Source: Epinephelus fuscoguttatus (taxonomy: Eukaryota > Chordata > Actinopteri > Perciformes > Serranidae). Taken from it: a DNA stretch of 64,000 nt. The stretch is from positions 17,175,379 through 17,239,378 of the forward strand of contig NC_064771.1 of NCBI RefSeq assembly GCF_011397635.1, in the 5' to 3' direction. The notes under the pieces were generated by a model. It saw only the letters and a program-made list of their open reading frames with translations, was not told the origin of the DNA and ran no database searches. Both the position numbers and the translations under genes were made by a program. Shown one piece after another: positions 26,601 through 36,016 of the stretch (the stretch's first letter is position 1; the number at the start of each line of letters is the position of its first letter).

Positions 26601-29490
26601 TACAGAAGTTGCCCTTTAATGTGTGTAAGCATGCTAACATTTGCTACAGTAACAATACTTTTTTATAGGCTACATTTAAAATTAGCATTGTTGGATGAAG
26701 CCAGAGACCCATGATTTTCACTGGCAACAACAGCTTCTGTAATCACTGTGCATTTGTTAAACAAAAAAAACTTGAAACTCTGTTCATCAGAAATAAACAC
26801 ACAGTATACTAGGCTAATTTCATTAGTTCTGCAGGTATTTGGTCACAAAGTACACATTTTCCTATACTCAAATTAGGTTTTATCCTTTCCTGCCTGAGCA
26901 GCTCATTGCAATACAATAGTCCCTCAGAAATGTCCCGTCAGTGCTTACATAACCGAACGTAACGTACAGACACGCTCTGCCTTGGCACAGAGACACACAT
27001 ACACACACAAAGACAGACAAGTTCACAAAGAAGCCACTATTTATCCTATTAGATTGCACAACAACTTCAGTAAAAATATTCCACGTGAAGTGTCACCGCT
27101 TGGGTGTCAAACCTAGTCTCATACTGTAACAAGAAGCTCCTTCCTTCTGCTTCTGTCTCCTTGATGTTTATAAGGCAGCAGAAGCAGTGGATGCCTGTAC
27201 AATCTAATCACAGCCTACTTGAGAGGTCTTGAATGTGATTAGCAGAGGAGAGAGGGGAAAGAATGTGGCACGTTGAGAGCGCTGTGTCTCCCAGTGTGTG
27301 GACACGCAGCATACAAATAGATAAACGCACACACTAGCTCCAGTTTTCCTTTTTTCCATATCCAGTTTTGCCACAGAGGCAGTCAAAACAAATCAATTTA
27401 TTAACTAGACAACAGCTACACTGGATGGTCTACTGTACCTCAGTTAATCTCAGCCACACAAGCATGAATGAGTTGTGTCTAAACTTATTTGACCCAAACA
27501 CAAAGATTTCCTCACACGGCTGGAAAGGGAAATATTTCCTAAGCCGTTTCCCAACTCAGCCTCGTGAATACGAAGAAAATTGAGTCAAGCACCATCGGTA
27601 TGTGGCCCCAAGTCTGCCCCCTCAACAGGAGAGATTTGTCACTATGGTAACAAGCATGAAGTAACAAGCTAGATTAAGAGAGCGTGCTCACTGTAAATGA
27701 TTGTACAGCTGTGAAGACAAACCAGTGAGCACATAATGCAGTGCTGTGATGATTATTAACTTTCACTATAGGCCAGCTGCTGTGATGCAGACAGTATTAG
27801 TGATGATAGTGATTAGACAGAGACTAGTAATCCATAACATCCTGGAGCAGTCTACTTAAAGGTCCAGTGTGTAGGGTTTATGGGGGATATATTGGCAGAA
27901 ATGGAATATAATATAATAAGTATGTTTTCTTTAGTGTATAATCACCTGAAAATATGAATTCTTTTTGTTGTCTTTACCTTAGAAAGAGTTGTTTCTATCT
28001 ACACAGGTAGCAGGTCACAAATTAGCTTACCTTGACATTCTTACCCTAGCCCTAATCAATCTTAATTCTCCCGCTTAAACCTAACCAATCCAACAAACGA
28101 AGGCAACAAGTACTAGCCAATCAGAGGGAGAGTAGGTCAGGTCATGCCTTCGCTATCCTAGGAATCATAAATTTGTGATCAGGTCCTTGTCTACAGTCCA
28201 CCATGTCAACCCGGTCTCATTTAAAAGTCATAGAACGAGCACTTGGGCAGTGACTTGCAGCAGCAGACACTGACGAAAAAAGCTGTCCTTTATTGTCGGC
28301 ATGACGTGTGGCCAGTTGACGTTATAGTTTAACGGCACTCGATGGCAAAAGTCTGAGTAGGTTGGGTGTGAGGAATGGTGGATGTGTTTTTGTAACCTAA
28401 ACCTAAGCACGTGCCTTAGTTGTTGGAAGAAAAAAAAAAAAAGTCAATTGGTGGTGTTGTACTGACGTAGTACCTTTATTTTGAAAGAGACAGTATGTAA
28501 ACAGTACATTTCCTGTGAAAATGGAAGTGTATTTTGAAAGAAAACAATGCATGTAACAGGCAGAATTTGACCCTGCGTCCCAGAACGTCAACAACCAACA
28601 CACCAAGGGGACCTGTCACGTCGTATCTGGACGTGAAAGGTCCATGACCAAACGTCAATATGTGATGGGGTCGGTGTTTAGAATGTGTTGGCCATGTTGC
28701 ACTGCCATGTTTCTACAGTGGCCAAGAACGGACGAATCAACCACTGGCTCTAGATAGGGCCGTTTTCATGTTCTCACATTGGCCACCATAGTTAGCAGCC
28801 CCTCTGTGAGATTTTTTCAACATAAAACTGCTTTATTCAGTGTTTTACTGGTATTTTGGAGAGGAAGAGACCTTTGTGATAATTCAGCTCCTGGTAAAAA
28901 ACAATGACCACTGAAGGAATTCTAACCGGAAGAAGTTTCAGCTGGGTGCAATCTGCAATCCTCACCACTACATGCCACTAAATCCCCAATAATCGTACAC
29001 ACTCTCTCCTGAGACCCTGTGTTCTCATATGAGGACATCACATTTTGGGTTTACCGGACCTTACACTTCATTCTACTTAACTTAGACCTGTTGTCCTTGT
29101 TCGTGGACACTTTTTTGTGCCATCTAGTGGTAGTAAGAGCACAATACAATAATTCATATAAAAACAAGATGGCAGCCATCTCTGCCAAGTCAGTCTGCAG
29201 CCGATCCCGACACAAAAGTAAACAAGATCCAAAACCTGATCGCATTGTGTGGTTGAAACTTGTTTATTTTACTGTTGTCCAGTTTGAGGACATTGGGACT
29301 TTATTGTTGTCTCGTTTGAGGACACTGAGACTTGAATAACGTTGACAATGTTAAGGTTTCTATACTTCTCGGGTTCTATTGATCCCAGAGAGCTAGGAGA
29401 AATTAAAAAAGCTTACCAAACAAAAGTTAGGGTCTCAGGAGGTTAAGTCTAATAAGTAAGACAAGGAACAACTTTAGCCTTAGCAGACTT

Positions 29491-29541
<51 letters not shown>

Positions 29542-31459
29542 GCCAGCAACAAACAATACAAATTTTACTGTGACTTTCCATTGACACAAAAACGTGATTT
29601 CGGTCACCCTGAAAGACGAGGGCTTTGATTACAGCAACATTTTGAGATCATTCCTGCCAATGGAAGATCAGTAAGAGAACTTTGTGTGATAGTAGTTGTA
29701 TAAAATCTGATCTAAAACATTTTGTGAAAGTAAGGATCATCTCTGCCAAACAAAACCCTAGTGGGAATATAACCCTTAGCCATGGCACTCCAACAATGAC
29801 TGACAACACAGCCAAACTGGCCTTTGTCCTAGAGCGCCTCAGATATTTGTTAATGAAGGAGCTGTGATGACAAAATAAACCATCACAGAATTACTCTTAC
29901 TGATTAGAAATCTTTGACACTTTTGTTTTGTTGTAAGTTGACTGATCTCCAAGAACAGGCTGTACTACATTGTACTGTGTGTATACAACAACACAGTATG
30001 TGTGTCGTATTATCCTGTAGCCTATATGTATATATAGTATATCCTATAAGTATATCCCTTGTATATACTTTTATTTATTGCTCACGTGTGGGGCCTCCAC
30101 ATGGACATATTTTAAGAGTTCAGAGTGTCTTGCGCTCTTTCTTGATCTCTCCCAGAATGTAAAGCTGATAGGGTGTCAAGTATTAGCAAATGGTAGATTT
30201 AGAAAGACAGCAAATGGAGGGAAACCTGAGACAGACAGCTAATCACACAACAACCCACTGTCTCCGGCTATGAGAATCTGCATCTGTGTGTGTACATGTG
30301 TGTGTGTGTATGTGTAAGGAGTGAGGGAGCGTCTATTTTAAGTCTTTTATGTAGATGTTTAAATATACCTCATTCTGATTCTATGTAAAGTACAAAGTAA
30401 TGTAAACTATGTTTTATAAACTGTATGAGCCACTTAAGCAATGGACTATAATTTTCGCCATACAGTGAGATCATATATGTACTTTTTGAATGACATTAGT
30501 GTGTATTTGTTGTATAGGCTAAAAGCTTCATTTGCTCATGCTACTGTGTGTGCGTCAATAATCTTTAATAGCCGTCTTTAGGGCTTTCAACAGATTTTTT
30601 TGTGACTATTTGTAAAGTCACCGTACAAGAATATCAGTGAAAATGTCAGGGTCTTTTTCTGACACTAAAATAATCCTGCACAGCTTTACACATCCCATTT
30701 AGAAAGCACTTCACTTCATGTTAGATATTCTGGAATAGCATCCACAGTGACTTAAGCATGTGTACATGCTTTGATTCAGAATATAAAAATGCTAAATACT
30801 AAATTTTGTATTATTAGCGCAACTTCAGGAGTTTCTTGAGGACAGCAAACTACAGTATCAGGATGTTTTTAATCTCAACAGTCACTAATTAAGTGGAAAG
30901 AGAATGTTTTTCTACAACTTAACTCCGACTGAGTTCACTGTTGCTGCAAAATACAATAATCAGAGTGAAACACTGCTTCATTCAGAAGTATTACTAAAAT
31001 CACATGCTGCTCTTGACCTAACATGATGCTTTACGATGAGCCAACAGCTGTGCCTGCACTTTTCCCCACTTGGCAACCACAGTTTTTATCTCCGTATTCA
31101 GTTTCCAGGTTTGTGTAATATTTGAGAATCTTAAAAGATCAAAAATACAAAGAGTATACAATAAAATAATGTCATTTTGTTTAAATAATTCACACACCAG
31201 AGCGTTTGCAATATCAGCCAAGCCTCACAGATTATGACTAACATTAAAAACACTATACAGTGCACAACACAAGAATATTAACTATACCTGCAGGAACAGT
31301 TAAACAATATGACCTTTAAAACAAATACCACCTCAAATGGAAAGTCAAAAAACAAACAGGTAATGAGACCTGACAAATATGGTACACTCAGCTCTAAGTT
31401 GTGTAAGTGTCTAAAAACATAAAGCACAAGCTGGCACATGTCCTTTCTTTCTTCTTCTA

Positions 31460-31491
<32 letters not shown>

Positions 31492-31498
31492 TAAAACA

Positions 31499-31549
<51 letters not shown>

Positions 31550-33792
31550 AAAAGTGTCTACCTTTCTCTTTCATGGCTGTTGGTTTCTGCTCGGCTGTGG
31601 GAGCGCTCAGTGCAGCGGATCAGAGTGAGGAGAGGAACTAACTGGACTGCTGGTCCAAGAGAAAGGGGGTGGTCCAAACACAGAGGGCAGGAGTGTGTGT
31701 AAGTGTGTGTGTGCTCAGAGAGGACAGCAGTAGGAGTGCCATTAGGCACTCTTGTGCCTCTCAACCATGACCTCAACCGTGCTGAGCAAGAGAATATCTG
31801 AATCCCAGACATTTAATGCTGACAGAGCTGTGTATTATTATTACATATTCGTGTATCCATGGTAAAATCACACTTTTGTGTCAAGCTTTTAAACTTCTTC
31901 ACATGTGGTGATGACATTCACCTTCAACAACCAGCTCACTGACGATGCATTTGAAAATACTTAATGACTTTCTGTTCCTTTGCAGTAGTTTGCCATGATA
32001 TTTGTTTATCTATGAAGGGACTGTTGTTCAGCAGAGATGATTCATTGATTACCTTACCTGCTGTTGATATTTCTGGCTTTCAAAACTCACTGAATGAATA
32101 TACGATTTGTCTAATATAGTGGTTCTTAATATTCTTCATGTCAAGACCTATAAATTGATACACATAAGGTTATGAACCCCCATTTGATAAGATTTTGCTT
32201 TTGGGACCTCCACCTTAAAAGATGAGTTGTTAGTGTCAATTACAGTTGAGGAGATAACAGTGGACGAAGAGAAACCAATGATCAGAATAGTCACTTTTAT
32301 GACTCTGACTCACACTGGGCTCACTTCTATAGTGAAAAAATAGTGAAAATAATCTATTCCCCATTTTCCATTGACCTCCTGGACCTCCCTCAAGGACCCC
32401 TGTTCGAGAACCACTATACTAATACAAACACTTCTTTAGTCTGCATAGTCTTCCAAGGTTGCCCAGAGTATTGGATCCCTTTCGTCAGCTATACCATCAA
32501 ATTTTAGTGGTGTTATTTTTGATCAGGCCATGCATTTGGATCATCCTGTTAAATCATTGACCCAAACTTGTTTTATTCAGCTGGTGTCTCGACCTGAGCT
32601 AGAGATGATTATCCATGCTTTTGTGTTCTCCCGATTAGACAACTGTAACTCTCTTTTTCTTGTCTGAACAAATCTTCTCTGAATCATCTTCAAACAATCC
32701 ATAAGGCTTTTAACCAGGTCCAATGGGTCAACTCACATCACTCCCATTTTAGCTTCTTTACACTGGCTTCCCATCAGGTTCAGGATTCACTTTAAGATAG
32801 TCGTTCTTACGTACAGAGCCCTCCGCAACAGTGATCTCCTCTATCCATGTATCGTCAGTAGGTTCCTTAGGTCTTCAGACCAGGACCTATTGGCTGTCCA
32901 CTGCTTCAGACTCAAAGCTAAAGATGATCCTGCTCCATCACTCTGGAACTCTCCTCCATTAGGTTTACAGTTGATTGCTTGATTGTATTTTGTGAAGCAC
33001 TGTGTGAATTTTGTTGCTGTGAAAGGTGCTTTATCGAAAATATTTCACTATTGTTATCATTATAAGATACTTTACCTTATAAACAAGGCACAACGTTGAC
33101 GATAAAGGTTGTGTAGAGGCAGCAGTCAAACGAGACAAGGTCAAAGAGTTGACAGCAATGTCATGGATTACTCACATGTCCATACTGTAGTCGAAAAAAC
33201 CATCAATATCTACTGAAATGAAGAACTGTGGTTACGAATAGTAACTGAGATAGGCTAATATCTTGCGTGTGCAACATTATTGTCTATTAGCTTGATTCCT
33301 ACATGAAATTATTTTCAATAAAGTGGACAGAACGTGTTGCATCCAGTCATTATTCAGCATTTACCCTGTTGGAAATCAATGTCATGTGGTACGTCTACAA
33401 AAAACTGCACAGCCAAATTATAGGTTGTAATAATAACTTATCACCCATGGCAACCACATAAGGAAGTAGTGATTACCTGACATCTCTGCAGGTATACTGG
33501 CCAGCTTCTCACACAGGATGTAGTCGTTGGGGTTGATGAAAGGCAGCTGCTCCATCATGGACTGTTTAGGAATCAGGTAGAGAACCTCAGCGATTTCCCC
33601 GTCTTCAATAATCGACATGCGTCTGACAGAGTTCTTCCTCTTAACCCGGTCCAAAACGACCATTTCATTGCTGTGGCTGGAGCCGCAGATCCTGCCCAGG
33701 CTGCTGAGGTTGAGGAGGCCCGACATGCTCATGCCGTCAAGGCTCTCGTCCACACAGCTCAGGCTGCAGATCGACTCCAAGTGAGAAACCAT
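5320..33792 (-). CDS. ablim1: Actin-binding LIM protein (ABLIM1-like), complete split gene
   Basis: Cytoskeletal adaptor of the abLIM/dematin family: LIM domains bind partners and the C-terminal headpiece binds F-actin. Coding exons (minus strand): 33792-33477, 23784-23641, 21086-20903, 20791-20685, 19070-18944, 18793-18700, 18525-18438, 18338-18280, 15387-15310, 14522-14352, 12258-12229, 12110-11987, optional 11826-11737, 9020-8970, 8414-8350, 8149-8104, 7977-7970, 5675-5595, 5433-5320 (TAA at 5322-5320). All junctions are GT/AG and phases close, giving 658 aa (628 without the optional exon). LIM domains lie at about 126-366 and the headpiece at 595-658. [13 protein letters not shown] and KVDNEI-DY-DLAAIP resemble ABLIM1 more than ABLIM2 or ABLIM3. 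The linker is shorter than in human ABLIM1. Which fish duplicate (1a or 1b) this is cannot be told. The start codon is the least certain part. Confidence 0.9.
6209..6915. mobile_element. Inverted-repeat DNA element, unclassified
   Basis: The ends carry mirrored sequence (tacggttacatgatgg at the left; the right end read backwards starts gtacgttttcatgga) with several CATTCCGAAT-type sub-terminal repeats facing each other. The centre is GC-richer and contains three tandem copies of an approximately 15-bp unit with cccgttgctat (6630-6672). No coding capacity is evident. It lies in the 5.7-7.97 kb intron of the ablim1-like gene. Boundaries are approximate. Confidence 0.45.
6940..7177. repeat. Long near-perfect palindrome
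   Basis: Two arms of about 115 bp (6940-7056 and 7060-7177) are inverted copies meeting at the centre around agttctacggaact. They share ttggtgaagattctcagtc, caggcaactgaactttctt-like and tcttgaagacattt segments. A third, direct copy of part of an arm continues at 7277-7345. It could fold into a long hairpin in the ablim pre-mRNA. The sequence looks like a widespread fish repeat rather than a gene. Confidence 0.8.
7970..7977 (-). CDS. ablim1: 8-nt microexon of the ablim1-like gene
   Basis: Eight bases (ACTTTAAG) sit between a strong pyrimidine-rich acceptor (cccctgcttttcag) and a consensus donor (gtacgtga). The microexon enters in phase 1 and leaves in phase 0. It joins ...FR to DFK and then VYPYELL. 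Human ABLIM3, as I recall it, reads REYK then IYPYELL at the same point, so the conserved peptide supports it strongly. Without it, the exons at 8104 and 5675 would be out of phase and the headpiece would be lost. Confidence 0.88.
8104..15387 (-). CDS. ablim1: ablim1-like linker exons (Ser/Pro-rich)
   Basis: Exons 15387-15310, 14522-14352, 12258-12229, 12110-11987, 9020-8970, 8414-8350 and 8149-8104 encode the disordered linker between the LIM domains and the headpiece. Recognisable ABLIM1 islands are [69 protein letters not shown] and [14 protein letters not shown]. The 30-nt exon at 12258-12229 ([10 protein letters not shown]) is a small cassette in phase 0 on both sides. Between 8970 and 8414 the phases join directly (G plus AT gives Asp). 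No exon is visible for the human segment that contains an SGLGQLILKEE-type motif. The linker is therefore probably shorter here. Confidence 0.85.
9648..10421. mobile_element. MITE-like element with about 20-bp terminal inverted repeats
   Basis: The left end gagcacggttacatgcgcac mirrors the right end (read backwards gagcgcgtttacatgcacac), matching at about 16 of 20. Sub-terminal AATCAGATAA and TCTGATTA repeats occur in both orientations near both ends. No open frame and no clear target duplication, so the superfamily is unknown. It lies in the intron between 11737 and 9020. Confidence 0.55.
11737..11826 (-). CDS. ablim1: Candidate optional 90-nt exon of the ablim1-like gene
   Basis: An acceptor (aacaaccag) and a good donor (AAAG then gtaagg) bracket 90 open nucleotides that enter and leave in phase 1. 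Including or skipping them therefore preserves the frame. The peptide is rich in Ser, Pro, Leu and His (for example [11 protein letters not shown] and [11 protein letters not shown]) and does not match any ABLIM segment I can recall. It may be an alternatively spliced, lineage-specific exon or a chance frame between splice-like sites. Conservation across fishes or RNA reads would decide. Confidence 0.45.
12757..14090. mobile_element. Inverted-repeat element filled with a 21-bp minisatellite
   Basis: The two ends are imperfect inverted copies of about 85-90 bp. The left end has tccatttccagcaat, caagtcattataatg, aaactttc. The right end read backwards has cccatttccaccaat, acaagtcattattatg, aaactttt. 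Between them, from about 12823 to 13960, runs an array of roughly 50 units of a 21-bp repeat (consensus near aaaacaatgacttagtatctc). At about 13965 the unit orientation flips, as expected for a terminal inverted repeat. The repeat being a multiple of three leaves long open frames that are not genes. It lies between ablim exons 14522-14352 and 12258-12229. Confidence 0.7.
14541..14557. repeat. 17-bp G tract abutting an ablim splice acceptor
   Basis: A pure run of 17 G on the plus strand, C on the transcribed ablim strand, lies only 19 bases upstream of the exon starting at 14522. In the pre-mRNA it makes up much of the polypyrimidine tract of that acceptor (then ctccccgttctggtcccag). Confidence 0.9.
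16135..16984 (-). mobile_element. Internally deleted Tc1/mariner-type transposon
   Basis: The ends are inverted: the left begins TA then cactgctcaaaa, aagggaacac; the right ends gtgttccc, a T run, gagcaatg, TA. They are consistent with a TA target duplication. On the minus strand, 16831-16610 encodes the N-terminal helix-turn-helix region of a transposase ([31 protein letters not shown]). Further exon-less coding remnants run to about 16390 and then jump to the C-terminal end (about 16340), with stops and frameshifts. The DDE core is missing. Its length is about 850 bp against roughly 1.5 kb for intact relatives, so it is non-autonomous and dead. Confidence 0.85.
18280..23784 (-). CDS. ablim1: ablim1-like exons encoding LIM domains 1-4
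   Basis: Seven exons (23784-23641, 21086-20903, 20791-20685, 19070-18944, 18793-18700, 18525-18438, 18338-18280) encode four tandem zinc-binding LIM domains at about residues 126-366. LIM1 starts [15 protein letters not shown] and continues [23 protein letters not shown]2 has [22 protein letters not shown] and CLCQRC. LIM3 has [20 protein letters not shown] and [14 protein letters not shown]4 has [21 protein letters not shown] and VWHPDC. The Cys/His ligand pattern looks intact in all four. Several LIM domains are split across introns, as is typical of this family. The intron upstream of LIM1 is about 9.7 kb, room for alternative promoters that the sequence alone does not reveal. Confidence 0.95.
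19195..20240 (+). mobile_element. hAT-like MITE, family A, copy 2, with expanded internal repeat
   Basis: Bounded by tgtggatggatta at the left and taatctgcccatg at the right (13-bp TIRs). The flanking 8-mers ggatatac and agataaac match at 6 of 8. The interior from about 19275 to 20170 is a degenerate array of 10- to 20-bp units (actacaaagagac, gggatgcaaaatgac, actcaaaatgac). The two copies elsewhere are 320 and 374 bp, so this 1046-bp copy has grown by repeat expansion. Open frames on both strands in the array are artefacts. It lies upstream of the LIM3 exon in an ablim intron. Confidence 0.7.
21190..21690 (+). mobile_element. LINE reverse-transcriptase fragment
   Basis: A decayed but readable stretch of non-LTR retrotransposon ORF2: [16 protein letters not shown], then [40 protein letters not shown] and the catalytic [11 protein letters not shown] (YADD box), then VLIIGP. 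The upstream part of the RT, the endonuclease and the 3' end are missing. It resembles the L2/CR1/jockey-like RTs common in fish; the clade is not certain. It is inserted antisense in an ablim intron. Confidence 0.8.
21690..21800. repeat. Solo end of a dispersed fish repeat (GGTCCAGTGTGTA family)
   Basis: This shares gaacactgaaggaattt, gtttcagctggttgcaa, ctgcaatcttcaccacta and gatgccactaaatctcc with 28905-28990. It ends with actggaccttta, the inverse of the start of the element at 27857. It is probably one end of a MITE-like family. Confidence 0.5.
24345..24800. mobile_element. Long-inverted-repeat element (TTAA family), damaged copy
   Basis: Its left arm (ttagtatttttaacgtggatc, then gcactgtcaatgta, aaaagtgcttgtttttgcca, tgacaggctcag) is homologous to the arms of the complete element at 39168-39930. 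A reversed right arm (ctctgtggggatcctttcc, gttgtcagacactt) follows from about 24720. The right end is rearranged. Confidence 0.5.
25094..25596. mobile_element. MITE with long terminal inverted repeats
   Basis: The ends mirror each other: taaagtcctgtttccaccaa at the left against a right end that reads backwards taagtcccgtttccagcaag. The mirror continues through agtacagt-cagctcagtt and a second internal pair (ttccactgtgaaaagttgtg against ctcacagtggaa). It is about 500 bp without a coding frame and lies in the 9.7-kb intron before LIM1. TIR chemistry suggests a widespread fish family; the superfamily is unresolved. Confidence 0.65.
27857..28998. mobile_element. Dispersed repeat with probable nested insertion
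   Basis: The left half begins aaaggtccagtgtgtagggt (27857 to about 27990). The right half (about 28765-28998) contains caccatagttagcagcccct, ttcagctgggtgcaatctgc and atgccactaaatcccc, which recur at 21.7 kb. The roughly 700 bp between the halves is unlike the rest of the family and is probably a later insertion. Boundaries are approximate. Confidence 0.4.
29491..29537. repeat. (ATG)n microsatellite
   Basis: About fifteen ATG triplets with one GTG interruption, in the long ablim intron. Confidence 0.92.
31461..31548. repeat. (CA)n microsatellite, two blocks
   Basis: Two CA runs separated by ttaaaacacaaa, together about 88 bp, in the long ablim intron. Confidence 0.95.
32117..32416. mobile_element. 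hAT (Charlie-like) MITE
   Basis: A 300-bp element with TIRs tagtggttcttaa at the left and ttcgagaaccacta at the right. The flanking 8-mers gtctaata and tactaata match at 6 of 8. The CAGTGGTTCTCAA-type terminus is that of Charlie-like hAT elements. The interior contains non-coding text (ggacctccctcaaggacccc). It is immediately followed by a LINE relic. Confidence 0.7.
32420..33060 (+). mobile_element. LINE ORF2 C-terminal fragment and 3' end
   Basis: Decayed coding text on the plus strand reads [35 protein letters not shown], then [20 protein letters not shown] and LTYRAL, with several stops. This is the region after the RT domain in L2-like fish LINEs. It ends with a tgaagcactgtgtgaa, aaggtgcttta tail typical of their 3' ends. 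It may belong to the same family as the RT fragment at 21.2 kb. Confidence 0.75.
33477..33792 (-). CDS. ablim1: ablim1-like first recognised coding exon (unusual N-terminus)
   Basis: This exon of 105 codons plus one base ends in a clean donor (TCAG then gtaatc). Its spare G joins the TG opening the LIM1 exon at 23784 to make a Val codon, so the phase matches. It encodes a Ser-rich stretch, a basic patch ([12 protein letters not shown]) and an acidic Leu-rich stretch ([17 protein letters not shown]). That arrangement loosely recalls the pre-LIM region of long human ABLIM1 isoforms (a basic patch, then VEDRR, then LLYLCPK). I chose the ATG at 33792 because it is the most upstream in-frame Met. 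A pyrimidine-rich stretch ending in AG lies close to it, so the exon could instead be internal, with an earlier exon upstream. Other in-frame Mets lie about 20-45 codons further in. Confidence 0.7.
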
Positions 33793-33874
33793 AAAGGAAA
33801 TCTCGAGATGTTAAAGCCCTCTGTTGAATGTCAGGTATTACGTTGTTCTGTAAGACTGTGTGACTGACTCAGCG

Positions 33875-33875
<1 letters not shown>

Positions 33876-33911
<36 letters not shown>
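33876..33911. repeat. (GT)n microsatellite
   Basis: About 18 GT units, starting 84 bases upstream of the first recognised ablim coding exon. Confidence 0.95.
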
Positions 33912-33912
<1 letters not shown>

Positions 33913-35049
33913 GTCCATCAGGCAGTCAGTCAAAGACTAACTCCTACCACATGCCCTATAAGAAGATTAAGGAAGGTGTATTTTTAGGGTTTATCTTCAG
34001 GGTAAACAGAGGATCAGAGTTCAAGGAAGTCTTTCTATCAGGTAACCTTCTTCCCTCCATTCCAGTGACTTTTGACTCGTCATCACAGGAGACGCGTACT
34101 TCTAGTAATCCACTGATTGGGCACTCCTTTAACAAGGTCACTACAGACCATTACAAGATGGCACAAAGCAACATGACTATATAGAACTCTAAATAAGTTC
34201 TACCTGTCGTATGTATATTTTACTTTCTAAATGTACTGTCAACATTATTATTTGAATTTATGAAGGATCCTATTTTTTTTCTTGCCTTTTTTTTTTCAAA
34301 AATTCCATTTATTCTCTGTATTATTTAAGTTTCGGGATTCTATTTGCCTAAAAGTCCTAAAAATTAAAAAAATAAATAAATAAATTAAAATCATGTGAAG
34401 CACTTTTTGGGAAAGTGCCACATGCCTTATGTATTTGCCCCTGTATTACAAAAAAGACTGAGCTGTATTGTATCATCTAGTTATGTATGCAGTTATAATT
34501 GTATTATTTAAATCTTCATGCATGTCATCCATGTCCGTACAAATCAGGAGTTTTCTGTCTGATCTTTGGATTATGACCAAATACAAGGACAAGCTGCACC
34601 TGAACACAAAATAATTACTTATCAGTAACCTCTCATGACCCCTTCAACTGCAAATATTGTGCATTTTATTCCTCAGTGATCCACTGTTATTCAGCATGGA
34701 CTACAGTCTTTTGGACGCTTAGCCTCAGAGCGGGGAATTCTCCACATTTAACCTGGCGCAGAGTCAGGGACAGTAGGTTTGGCACCCTGAACCTGGATCT
34801 TTAGTGTACTCAAGTATTTGAAGACGCAAGTCTGTCTAGATCAGTTTAGGGCACTCTCTAATCTACATTTAATTAAATGTCAATGCTAAAAACTGCTCGG
34901 ATCTTTACAGGGTGTTGATTATATATGTGACAAGCACAGGCTTAAAACTCTGACACGTAATCACCTCTCAATACTTAAATACAGCAAACCTGTCCTTTCA
35001 CCTCTCTTGGGTTAATTAAAATACATGTTTCACTTATAGGAAGTGACAT

Positions 35050-35550
35050 TCTGGCAATGGATCAATGGACCAGCTCTTTACCCTTGCGAGGCTGCTGGAG
35101 GGGCTGTAGGAGTTTGCCTGTCCAGTCTACACGTGTTTTGTGGACTTGGAGAAGGTGTATGACTGCGTCCCTCGGGGTGTCTTGTGGGGGGTACTGCAGG
35201 ACTACAGGGTATCTCGCTGCTACGAGCCATCCAGTCCCTGTATGACCAAAGTGAGAGCTGTGTTCACATACTCGGCGTAAAGTCAAACACGTTCTCACTG
35301 GGTGCTGGCCTCCCCCAGGGGTTGTCCCTTGTCACAGATCCTGTTTGTGATATTCATGGACAGGATCTTGAAGTGGAGTCGGGAGGAAGAAGGGGTCCGG
35401 TTTGGGGACCTCAGAATTGCATATCTGCCTTTCGCAGATGATGTGGTTCTGTTGGCTTCATCACACTGTGACCTCCAGCATGCACTGGGGTGGTTTGCAG
35501 TGGCAAAACAGGCTGCAATAAACACTCAGGCCAGGTGCGCCCTTTCAGTT
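35050..35550 (+). mobile_element. Second LINE reverse-transcriptase fragment
   Basis: Frameshifted RT text on the plus strand reads LARLLEG-WEFACPVY, FVDLEKVYDCVPRGVLWGVL, then ASPRGCPLSQILFVIFMDRI, GVRFGDLRIAYLPFADDVVL, LASSHCDLQHAL. The FADD box is the RT catalytic motif. It differs in sequence from the 21.2-kb copy and represents another non-LTR family. At least two frameshifts and a stop make it a pseudogene. Confidence 0.82.
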
Positions 35551-35555
35551 TAAGT

Positions 35556-36016
35556 CCACTAAAGTGCTTGTTTTTGCTGCTAATCGGTTCAGATTGTTAG
35601 TATGAGTGTCTTGCAACATTAAGGAAAGGATCCTACAGAGAAATGACTTGTTTTTTGGGTACCTTATGCTTGTACCATTCCGTTTTTTGTTCAAGTCTCA
35701 CTAATAAGAAGCCTCATTCAGAAATCTAACAAGCAGTGACTTGTTGCAGAAAGAAAATAGTGGAAATGCGATGAGAGTTGGAGAGAGGAGTGCTAAAATA
35801 GTTTGTTGTGTTTGAGTACAGAGAGCTGTCTTACCCTTATCTAAAAGATTTGTAATGTCAAGGCTGAATACTCAGCTGATTTCGTCAATGTGGAAAAAGT
35901 CTGCAAGGTCTTGCTCAGTACTGGATAGAGACTGTTGGTCCTACGAGTCACTTAGACAGAAAAACATGGGAAAATAGGGTCTAGGATAAAAAATAGAGAT
36001 AGAGTTCCCCTTTAAA
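35556..36016. mobile_element. TTAA-family long-inverted-repeat element, partial copy
   Basis: It contains ccactaaagtgcttgttttt, aatcggttcagattgtt, gaaaggatcctacagaga and a right end with acatgggaaaatagggtcta, aaaatagagatagagttccc. All are homologous to the element at 39168-39930. The left end is lost into the LINE relic. A solo right end of the same family lies at about 26570-26620. Confidence 0.5.

Noticed and set aside
35057-35553. Possible functional reverse transcriptase gene
   Set aside because: The RT motifs are spread over different frames with a stop and frameshifts; it is a dead LINE fragment.
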